NCBI GenBank assembly: GCA_030596915.1
Contig: JAUVSX010000263.1
Coordinates: 1-5,257, forward strand
Direction of reading: 5' to 3'
Length of the DNA: 5,257 nt
Source of the DNA: Chloroflexota bacterium
GTDB taxonomy: Bacteria; Chloroflexota; Anaerolineae; B4-G1
The notes beneath the pieces are model-generated. The model was not told the origin of the DNA. It ran no database searches and saw only the letters and a program-made list of their open reading frames with translations. The translations under genes were made by a program, and so were the position numbers. Of this stretch, positions 1 to 5,161 are shown in pieces. Numbering within the stretch: the first letter of the stretch is position 1; the number at the start of each line of letters is the position of its first letter.

Positions 1-58
1 GTGTCCGGAGTTCAGTCGTGGGCTCGGCCGTTCGGTGCACATGCTTGCCGGGGGGCGA

Positions 59-322
59 CGTCCGTCGCTGGCGTGACGCGGAGGTTGGTTCTGACGGGAT
101 CGGGGAGGGCCTCGGTTGGTGTCCCGGCCGGACGACAGTCCGGCCATAGCGAGTAGGGTGCGTGGTGCGTGCAGGGGACAGCGTCCGTCGCCAGCGTGAC
201 GCGGAGGTTGTTTCTGACGGGATCGGGGAGGGCCTCGGTTGGTATCTCGGCCGGGCTGTCGTGCGGCCATAGCGAGTGGGGTGCGTGGTGCGTGCCGGGG
301 GGCGACGTCCGTCGCCAGCGTG
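59..322. repeat. Tandem repeat, ~123-124 bp unit, two full copies plus a truncated third
   Basis: The block starting CGTCCGTCGC at 59 recurs at 182 and 306, giving periods of 123 and 124 bp. Copies one (59-181) and two (182-305) differ at roughly 15 positions by eye, mostly in a central hairpin and at the 3' edge. The third copy matches copy two for 17 bases (306-322) and then stops abruptly where insertion-sequence DNA begins. Bases 35-58 resemble the end of a unit (shared CCGGGGGGCGA), so a degenerate earlier copy may precede. The unit is G-rich on the plus strand, has no credible coding potential, and shows none of the short-repeat and spacer layout of CRISPR. It fills the gene-free stretch 1-322. 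Function unknown; a family of intergenic repeats is possible. Confidence 0.85.
126..145. repeat. Perfect 8-bp inverted repeat with GACA loop in repeat copy one
   Basis: GGCCGGAC at 126-133 pairs perfectly with GTCCGGCC at 138-145 across the four-base loop GACA. The equivalent site in copy two is 249-268, where the outer GGCCG/CGGCC arms are kept, one pair is a G-G mismatch, and the loop reads TGTC. No U-rich run follows either hairpin, so neither looks like an intrinsic terminator. Confidence 0.75.
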
Positions 323-700
323 GTGAGGCGACGTTCCCCCGGATCGGTGGATATGGAGTTAAGCCCCTTTGTCATTGAGCCTCTCGAACTCCTCCGGGCT
401 GAGGTAGCCCAGAGCCGAGTGGCGCCGCCGGTTGTAGAAGCCCTCAATGTAATGGAACACGTCGGTTCTCGCTTGCTCTCGGGTGAGGTAGGTCTGGTGA
501 TGGACCCACTCGGTCTTCAGTGTGCCGATGAAGCTCTCCACCGGCGCATTGTCGTACCAGCTGCCAACTCCGTTCATGCTGACCAAGATGTCGTGGGCAC
601 TCAACAGCGCCTGATACGCGGCGCTTGTGTACTGGCTGCCCTGATCCGAATGCTGCATCAGCCCCTCGGCAGGCTGGCGCCGCTTGAGGGCCATCCTGAT
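323..700 (-). mobile_element. IS3-family insertion sequence remnant (3' end only)
   Basis: The right-hand part of an IS3-type element survives, read on the minus strand. It carries the C-terminal transposase coding region, its TAA stop (359-361) and a short tail up to the place where the tandem repeat is interrupted. Just outside the stop, the plus-strand stretch TTCCCCCGG at 334-342 and the following GTGGATATGGAGTTAA resemble IS3-family terminal repeats (from memory). The exact outer end is uncertain between 323 and 335; TG dinucleotides at 321 and 324 are candidate tips. The other end, OrfA and the first part of OrfB are missing: at about 695-720 the sequence turns into beta-mannosidase code. 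No intact element or target duplication is visible, so it should be immobile on its own. Confidence 0.8.
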
Positions 701-705
701 CCTAG
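359..705 (-). pseudogene. IS3-family transposase OrfB, C-terminal fragment
   Basis: About 115 codons of the integrase catalytic core (rve, DDE type) are preserved. The second catalytic aspartate lies in HSDQGSQYTS and the glutamate in NAPVESFIGTLK, with 35 residues between them, the D35E spacing of IS3-family OrfB. The tail FYNRRRHSALGYLSPEEFE is also characteristic. The first catalytic aspartate and the N-terminal helix-turn-helix and HTH_21 regions are absent, so the product cannot transpose. The fragment stays in frame with mannosidase code upstream, making a chimeric open frame from the ATG at 904 down to 359, with no Shine-Dalgarno before that ATG. This is probably an accident of the junction and not a functional fusion. 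The join lies near ETVLARIRMAL, where either family could supply the residues. Confidence 0.88.
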
Positions 706-2232
706 CCAGGACGGTCTCCTTCTCGAAGGTGTTCGTGTGATGCTGCCAGACGGGGCCGGCCTGGTCAAGCGGGGCTCCATCCATATATGCCAGATCCGTC
801 TCCTTGCAGCCCGCGCCAATGTAGCCGAACTCGGTGATGAAGAGCGAGGAACACTTGTCGTATTCCTCTGGCGTGATGCGCTTCTCCACGTCCGGGTTCA
901 TCATACACTCGTGCCAGTGGTGATGGTTGCCGACATCACTGGAGTTGGGGGCTTCGCCACCGTAGGGGGAGGCGTTCCAGTAAGGGATCTCGGGGCAGTT
1001 GCGATGGACGATTTCCGGGAGCAGTTAGTTGTACGTCCAGGCGCCGCCGCGCGTCTGCTCCTGTCACCAATCACGGGATTCCCAGTTGTTCTCGTTGCTA
1101 CCACACCAAAGCACTACGCAGGCGTGCCGGCGCAGCCGCTGTGTCTGGTAGTCGGCCTCCATCTCGACCTCGGCGCGGAACCAATCGAGATGGTCGGGAT
1201 AGGGAGCGCAGGCGAACATGAAGTCGTGCCAGACCATAATCCCGTAGCGGTCACAGGTCTCATAGAACACGTCGCGCTCGAACCACCCGCCGCCCCAGAT
1301 GCGGAGTATGTTGAAGTTGGTGTCCCGGGCCTCCCGGATCAGCGCCTCGTACTGGTGGTCGGCGGAGCGGGCATAGGTCGCATCAGGCGGGACCCAGTTC
1401 GCGCCCTTGCAGAAGGTGCGCTTCCCGTTGATGACGATGGCGAACTTGTCCTGCGAATCGAGCTCGACGAAGCGCAACCCCCAATCGAACGCGGGATATG
1501 AGGTACGCTCGGATCCTACGGCAAGTTCAGCCTCGACCCGGTACAGATGCTGCGAGCCCAGGCCACTGGGCCACCATAGCTGTGGGTCTGCAATGGCTAT
1601 CGCCACGTCGATGTAATTGGTGCCGGAGCGCAGCAACGTGTGTGCTTCCTGGCTTTGCTGCCGGCCACGCGCGTCGGTCAGCGTGAGCGTCACGCTGCCT
1701 TCGGTCGTCTTGTAGTAATGCAGCCTGTTTACGTTTACCGTGGCGATCACGAGGGACTCGCCAGAGCCACAGCGTCGCGGATGCAGGCTGTCCTGATGGC
1801 ACGCACCTTCGTGTCGCCAGCAATGGCGGTCGCCGCAACGCGTGGGCTCCAGCCCCAGCCAAAGGTGTACTGGTGCTTGCGGACGAAGGTGCGCCTCGGG
1901 TCACCGCGTTCTGGACGGCCACGACTGGCCTCTGTGGTGGCACGCACCCCGTCGGTCGAGTCTGTGTCGGCTTCCGAGACCATCTCGTCATCGTCTGTGC
2001 CTGTGATGCGCACGAGCAGGACGTTCTCCCCTGGCCGCAGGCGGCGCCTCACGTCAAGGACGAAAGGCCGGAAGGTGTTGCGGTGGGAGTCAATGTGGCT
2101 GCCATTAAGGAAGATCTCGGCGTTCGCATCCAGACCCGTCAGTTGCAGCTCGACGGCATCCGCGTTGAGCCAGTCAGGCCCCACGGCGAATCTCCTCCTG
2201 AACCACCACGAGCGGTCTCCCCACGCTCTCAG
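700..2232 (-). pseudogene. GH2 beta-mannosidase pseudogene (both ends truncated, frameshift, two stops)
   Basis: Read leftward from about 2232, the product shows the GH2 sugar-binding domain (GDRSWWFRRRF, IFLNGSHIDSHRNTFRPF, RPGENVLLVRI, RKHQYTFGWGW), an immunoglobulin-like domain, then the catalytic barrel (KGANWVPPD, ILRIWGGGWFERDVFYE, MVWHDFMFA). The acid/base glutamate is in WCGSNENNW (codon 1091-1093) and the nucleophile glutamate in FITEFGY (codon 830-832). Intact enzymes, about 820-850 residues, release mannose from non-reducing ends of beta-mannosides. Lesions: a frameshift between about 1747 and 1780; TGA at 1064-1066 where a second Trp is expected after DW; TAA at 1025-1027 where Tyr is expected in YNYLLPEIV. 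The N-terminal ~50 residues are missing, with an in-frame stop at 2263-2265 and the xdhC-like gene beyond. The C-terminal third is replaced by IS3 DNA. GWGW replaces the usual GWDW. Family assignment is confident; function is lost. Confidence 0.9.
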
Positions 2233-2244
2233 CGCGCAGCCTGG

Positions 2245-2272
2245 TTGCGGTTCGGAGGCGAGTCAGTAGAAT
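2245..2272 (+). promoter_or_regulatory. Possible sigma70 promoter for the XdhC-family gene
   Basis: TAGAAT at 2267-2272 matches five of six bases of the -10 consensus. TTGCGG at 2245-2250 keeps the TTG of the -35 box, with 16 bp between them. Transcription would start near 2279, giving a leader of about 28 nt. The site overlaps the decayed 5' end of the mannosidase pseudogene. The -35 match is weak and no regulator site is evident. Confidence 0.35.
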
Positions 2273-2306
2273 CAGATGCGCGCTCGAAGCGGAGAGAGCG
2301 GGCGGG

Positions 2307-3278
2307 ATGATGGACGAATTGGAGCGAGTCTACGAGGCGGCGCTGGCGGCCATGCGGCAGGGCGATTTCGCCGCGGTCGCGACGGTGGTCGACACCCGGG
2401 GCTCGGGTCCCCGAGGGGTAGGGACCAAGATGCTTGTGTACGCCGACGGGCGGACGGTGGGAACTGTCGGCGGCGGCCGAGCTGAAGCGCGCGTGATTGA
2501 GGAAGCAGTGGGGGCGATTCGCGATGGTCGCGCGCGTGAGGTGGACTGCACAAGGGACGCCGAGTCAAGCGACGTGGCCCCGTGTTCAAGTGGCTTGCGC
2601 GTGTTCATCGAGGTACTTCCGTCCCCGCGCACACTCGTGATCGTTGGGGCAGGCCACGTGGGGCAGGCGGTTGCGGAGCTGGGCGCGTTCCTGGGCTATC
2701 GGATCGTGGTAGTGGATGAGCGGGATGAGCTGCTCACGGCGGAGCGGTTCCCTTGTGCCCAGACAACGGTTGTGGGCTCGCCGGACGAGGTCTTGCGCGA
2801 ACTTTCCCTCACGGCCGACACGTTCGTCGTCTTCGTGACGCCGCACCACGCGCGCGATGAGCGGGCGCTCGCCGTGCTGGCGGATAGCCCCGGGGGCTAC
2901 GTCGGTCTGATGGGTGGGCGGCGCCGCACGCAGGCGACCTTCGAACGGGCGCGGGCGTTGGGTGTGCCGGACGCGTTCCTCGCCTCCATACATGCGCCCA
3001 TCGGACTCAGCATCGGGGCGGAGACGCCACGCGAGATCGCGGTCAGCATCGTGGCCGAGATCGTCGCGCTGGGGCGCGGGTGTGATGCCGGCCGAACCAC
3101 CCCGCCAACGACGGATCCGGCTACGATCGCGAGGATCCCGCAGCTCCGCCACACTGTGCCTGAAGCCGTCGATCTTGGCCACGATGCGTTGTGCGCGCAG
3201 ACGAGGCGTGCGCCCGGGCCGGATTGCAAGGCCAACTGCAAGGGCCCCGGCGTCACTTCTCATGGTATAATGACCTAG
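2307..3278 (+). CDS. XdhC/CoxI-family protein
   Basis: A 323-residue protein with the two domains of the XdhC/CoxI family. The N-terminal XdhC_CoxI domain spans about 12-70 (TRGSGPRGVGTKMLV, GTVGGGRAEARVIEEA). The C-terminal Rossmann-like XdhC_C domain spans about 108-255, with nucleotide-binding VGAGHVGQ at 113-120 and the signature PIGLSIGAETPREIAVSI at 231-248. Characterised members help mature xanthine dehydrogenase or CO dehydrogenase-type molybdoenzymes by binding molybdenum cofactor and presenting it for sulfuration. No molybdoenzyme gene is visible nearby, so its partner is unknown. Oddities: the usual CGG before the R-V-F-I-E strand is CSS (93-95), and a cysteine-bearing tail (C296, C307, C311) extends the protein. 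The start at 2307 follows GGAGAG at 2291-2296; ATG at 2310 is equally possible. It ends in TAG. Family confidence is high, specific role low. Confidence 0.92.
   Translation: MMDELERVYEAALAAMRQGDFAAVATVVDTRGSGPRGVGTKMLVYADGRTVGTVGGGRAEARVIEEAVGAIRDGRAREVDCTRDAESSDVAPCSSGLRVFIEVLPSPRTLVIVGAGHVGQAVAELGAFLGYRIVVVDERDELLTAERFPCAQTTVVGSPDEVLRELSLTADTFVVFVTPHHARDERALAVLADSPGGYVGLMGGRRRTQATFERARALGVPDAFLASIHAPIGLSIGAETPREIAVSIVAEIVALGRGCDAGRTTPPTTDPATIARIPQLRHTVPEAVDLGHDALCAQTRRAPGPDCKANCKGPGVTSHGIMT
3263..3271 (+). promoter_or_regulatory. Extended -10 promoter for the downstream glycan operon
   Basis: TATAAT at 3266-3271 is a perfect -10 hexamer, preceded by TG and one base (TGG at 3263-3265), which makes the extended -10 motif. 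No good -35 lies 16-18 bp upstream, as is common for extended -10 promoters. It sits inside the last codons of the XdhC-family gene. Transcription would begin near 3278, at that gene's stop, leaving a leader of about 180 nt before the small protein gene. In such G+C-rich DNA a perfect match is less likely by chance, but activity is inferred. Confidence 0.55.
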
Positions 3279-3294
3279 CCGCGCGGGTGCGCGG
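3279..3294 (+). promoter_or_regulatory. Hairpin at the predicted 5' end of the operon leader RNA
   Basis: CCGCGC at 3279-3284 pairs perfectly with GCGCGG at 3289-3294 around a GGGU loop. It begins right after the TAG stop of the XdhC-family gene, and almost exactly where the extended -10 promoter would start transcription. No U-run follows, so it is not a classic intrinsic terminator. It could act as a 5' stabilising hairpin, a Rho-independent-like end lacking its U-tract, or a contact for an elongation factor. The role is inference. Confidence 0.45.
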
Positions 3295-3402
3295 GACCGG
3301 CCCAATGCGGGCATCCATTGAGAGGCTTCGACAGAGGTGTAAGAGCCCGGAAGCCGGTTTCGTCGTTGTGGGCGTCGTACCGCCGCGCGGGCGACGGTCG
3401 CG

Positions 3403-3426
3403 GCAGGCAGAGGAACGCTTGCCTGC
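3403..3426 (+). promoter_or_regulatory. Second leader hairpin, upstream of the small protein gene
   Basis: GCAGGCA at 3403-3409 pairs with TGCCTGC at 3420-3426, a perfect 7-bp stem extendable by one G-U pair, with a loop of about 8-10 nt. It ends 24 nt before the AGGAGG ribosome site at 3451. A weaker helix of CGTCG (3373-3377) with CGACG (3392-3396) lies just before it. The intergenic stretch 3279-3460 holds no credible gene, and these helices are its main visible structure. A U-tract is lacking, so termination is unlikely. An antitermination or translational control role is possible. Confidence 0.4.
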
Positions 3427-3450
3427 GGCGTACCCTATGGTGGGTCTTAG

Positions 3451-3456
3451 AGGAGG
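3451..3456 (+). promoter_or_regulatory. Strong Shine-Dalgarno fixing the small protein start
   Basis: A complete AGGAGG lies 4 nt before the ATG at 3461 and 7 nt before the ATG at 3464. It shows that the small gene begins here and not at the open upstream codons in the same frame. By spacing the second ATG is slightly better placed. Confidence 0.8.
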
Positions 3457-3460
3457 CACC

Positions 3461-3679
3461 ATGATGAGAGGGCAAGAAAGCCGGGTCATAACGCTTCCAG
3501 AGCCATTGCGTATTCTCAGTCCCAGTCAGGTGAGTCAGATAGATCGCTACCTGGCGGAACTGACATCCTTCGGACGCATTACGCTTATCAAGCGCGATGG
3601 CAAGCTGCGATTCATCGAGAGGACGGAGAGTCTTGAGCCTCTGCCGTACGAGCGGGCGCTGTCTTCTCAGCGCAAGTAG
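3461..3679 (+). CDS. Small YezD-like (DUF2292-like) protein, hypothetical
   Basis: A 72-residue soluble protein (70 if the second ATG is used) with a very strong ribosome site and no signal peptide or membrane segment. After a polar start, residues 18-52 run SPSQVSQIDRYLAELTS, then FGRITLIKRDGKLRFIERTE. This is a helix followed by two short strands joined by a DGK turn. The pattern (helix, fG-x-I/V, dGk, Ie-x-tE) resembles the small YezD/DUF2292 proteins, whose function is not established to my knowledge. It lies 76 bp ahead of the NusG-like gene and is the first gene after the predicted operon promoter, so a regulatory or accessory role in the glycan operon is a reasonable guess. No catalytic motif is visible. 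It is real by ribosome site, operon position and codon pattern; the family link is tentative. Confidence 0.8.
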   Translation: MMRGQESRVITLPEPLRILSPSQVSQIDRYLAELTSFGRITLIKRDGKLRFIERTESLEPLPYERALSSQRK

Positions 3680-3755
3680 GCTCGGAAGCAACCGGGTGCT
3701 GTACGGACGCTGACCCACGGCCTGCGATCGAAGAGCAGCCGTTCCGAATAGAGAG

Positions 3756-4280
3756 ATGGCCTTGGAAGGACACTGGCTTGCGCTCTACACCAGACCGCAC
3801 AAGGAACACGCGGTCAGAGACTACCTGTCTGGTAGGCAAGTGGAGGTCACCTTGCCCGAGGTCCGCAACAACACCCAGCGCCGCGGTCGGCGCGGGAGAA
3901 GGCCGTTCTTCCCTCACTACCTGTTCGCGCGTCTCGATCTGCGGGACGGCATCATGACGAAGGTGCCCTGGACCCCGGGGCTGCTCCGTATTGTGACGTT
4001 TGCCGGGGAACCAGCGCCCGTTCTAGACGCGGTAGTGGCGCACATACGGCGCGAGCTGGCGCACATCTGGCCCGGGCGGGCGAACCTGGTCGAAGCCGGT
4101 CCGGATGAGCCGTTCAGGAACGGGGAAGTGGTACGGATTCCTCGGGGACCCCTCGAGGGTCTCGCTGCCGTGTTCGACCGCAAGCTCTCGGGCGATGGCC
4201 GCGTTCGCTTGTTTCTCCAGTGTATGGACCGCTTGATGGCCGCCGAGCTGGATCTCGACGATCCGCTGCCCGCAGACTAG
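3756..4280 (+). CDS. Specialised NusG/RfaH-type transcription elongation factor
   Basis: A 174-residue protein with NusG architecture. The NGN domain, about 6-110, carries WLALYTRPHKEHAVRDYL, PFFPHYLFARLD (the counterpart of the FPxYxF core of NusG and RfaH) and TPGLLRIVTFAGEPAPV. The C-terminal KOW domain, about 120-170, includes GEVVRIPRGPLEGLAAVF. NusG binds the RNA polymerase clamp and keeps polymerase in elongation; paralogs such as RfaH and LoaP serve particular long operons, often polysaccharide ones. Housekeeping nusG normally neighbours secE and ribosomal protein genes. Here the neighbours are an acyltransferase and a glycosyltransferase, so a dedicated antiterminator for this operon is inferred. 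The basic NTQRRGRRGRRP stretch at about 40-51, in a loop between NGN strands, could touch nucleic acid. The ribosome site is weak (purines GAGAG directly before ATG). It ends in TAG. Confidence 0.9.
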   Translation: MALEGHWLALYTRPHKEHAVRDYLSGRQVEVTLPEVRNNTQRRGRRGRRPFFPHYLFARLDLRDGIMTKVPWTPGLLRIVTFAGEPAPVLDAVVAHIRRELAHIWPGRANLVEAGPDEPFRNGEVVRIPRGPLEGLAAVFDRKLSGDGRVRLFLQCMDRLMAAELDLDDPLPAD

Positions 4281-4321
4281 CTGGCGGCGCATCTGAGCTG
4301 CATAGTCTGCTCCGAAACTCT

Positions 4322-5161
4322 TTGGCGGGATGTTCCTGCCAGAGGGGCGGAGCGTGCCTGGAGGCCGGAGCGATCTTCACAGAGTATCACGTCATCAGTG
4401 GTGGGCCGAGGCTGTACCTGCGGCGGCACGCCGACAACGTGGCACGCTACGTCTTGGAACAGTCGCTGCAGGCGCTGGTGGGGTGGGTGCCCACAATGGC
4501 GGGCATTGCGCTCCGAGCGCTGCTCTACCGGCTCATCGTGCGCGTGGAAGGCTGGGCAGCGATTGAGTGCGGCGTGCGGCTTTCGTTTGCCAATCACATC
4601 CGGCTCGGCAACCGCGCCTACCTGGACCAGGGAGTGTATATCCATGCGTGTCCGGGCGGTGTAGACATCGGACCCGGGACTCTGGTGATGCACGGGTGTG
4701 TTCTGCACGTCTACAACTTCCGTGCGATTCCGCAGGCCGGTATACGGATCGGGAGCGACTCCCTATTGGGGGAATACACCGTAATCCGCGGACAAGGCGG
4801 CGTGACGATCGGCGATCGGGTCTACACCTCTCCGATGGTGCAGATCATGGCTGTTGATCACGTGTTTGATAATCCAAGCCGGTCATTCGTCGAGCAAGGC
4901 ATCACGGCGCAGGGGATCGTGATCGAGGATGATGTCTGGATCGGTTCGGGTGCGGTCATTTGCGACGGAGTCCGCGTGGGCGCCGGCGCAGTCGTGGCTG
5001 CCGGGGCCGTGGTAACGAAAGACGTGGCGCCGCACAGTGTTGTGGCAGGGGTGCCTGCACGATATCTCCGTGAGATCAATGGCCAGGAGACTCATGATGG
5101 CACGAAAGTCTATATGCCCCGGCTGAGAATGGTGGAGCGCGCGGAGACCGAGCCAGAATGA
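4322..5161 (+). CDS. Left-handed beta-helix (hexapeptide) acyltransferase, glycan modification
   Basis: Counting from the TTG at 4322 the protein has 279 residues. A hydrophobic segment ALVGWVPTMAGIALRALLYR lies at about 51-70. Hexapeptide repeats follow from about 114 to 235: VDIGPGTLVMHG, IRIGSDSLLGEYTVI, VTIGDRVYTSPMV, IVIEDDVWIGSGAV, VRVGAGAVVAAGAVV. AVDHVFDNP supplies the probable catalytic histidine (His180), and the family ending VVAGVPARYLREI follows. Such enzymes transfer acetyl or other acyl groups from CoA to sugars; O-acetylation of the exported glycan is the likely job. The start is unclear: in-frame choices are GTG 4220 (inside the NusG-like gene), TTG 4322 without a ribosome site, GTG 4439 (probably too late), or a non-standard codon near 4358-4375, where GGAGG at 4360-4364 is well placed. 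The TGA stop overlaps the next start. Confidence 0.88.
   Translation: MAGCSCQRGGACLEAGAIFTEYHVISGGPRLYLRRHADNVARYVLEQSLQALVGWVPTMAGIALRALLYRLIVRVEGWAAIECGVRLSFANHIRLGNRAYLDQGVYIHACPGGVDIGPGTLVMHGCVLHVYNFRAIPQAGIRIGSDSLLGEYTVIRGQGGVTIGDRVYTSPMVQIMAVDHVFDNPSRSFVEQGITAQGIVIEDDVWIGSGAVICDGVRVGAGAVVAAGAVVTKDVAPHSVVAGVPARYLREINGQETHDGTKVYMPRLRMVERAETEPE

Noticed and set aside
1..322. CRISPR array
   Set aside because: The repeat unit is ~123 bp with directly abutting copies and no unique spacers.
1025..1066. Stop-codon reassignment or readthrough in the mannosidase
   Set aside because: Both TGA and TAA would need to be sense codons, yet the acyltransferase ends in TGA and the transposase in TAA at expected places. 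With truncations and a frameshift, pseudogene decay explains it.
239..1501. 420-codon plus-strand open frame
   Set aside because: It runs antisense across the IS3 fragment and the mannosidase pseudogene, both clearly coding on the minus strand. Its product has no recognisable domain; high G+C makes such long shadow frames common.
1747..1750. GTGA start/stop overlap within the mannosidase, suggesting two coupled genes
   Set aside because: The two frames encode consecutive parts of one GH2 protein, and no ribosome site precedes the GTG. A frameshift is the simpler reading, given the other lesions.
3279..3294. Intrinsic terminator for the XdhC-family gene
   Set aside because: The stem is stable but is followed by GACCGG and no U-run. 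It is listed as a leader hairpin instead.
2586..3314. 242-codon minus-strand open frame opposite the XdhC-family gene
   Set aside because: The plus strand encodes a full-length XdhC/CoxI protein with all main motifs. The antisense product is arginine-rich and shows no family features.
3191..3460. In-frame upstream extension of the small protein, back to 3191 inside the XdhC-family gene
   Set aside because: The extra ~90 residues are low-complexity and basic, overlap another gene, and the AGGAGG at 3451 clearly sets the start at 3461 or 3464.
3279..3460. Canonical ops/JUMPstart element for RfaH
   Set aside because: No sequence matching the GGCGGTAGC core was found in the leader; any recruitment signal must differ.
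3682..3747. TCGGAA (3682-3687) pairing with TTCCGA (3742-3747) as a regulatory hairpin ahead of the NusG paralog
   Set aside because: Six pairs closing a loop of over 50 nt are easily found by chance, and no stable inner structure supports it.
4220..4321. GTG at 4220 as the acyltransferase start
   Set aside because: It would overlap the NusG-like gene by 61 bp, and the resulting N-terminus is an arginine- and alanine-rich stretch that does not look like the acyltransferase family.
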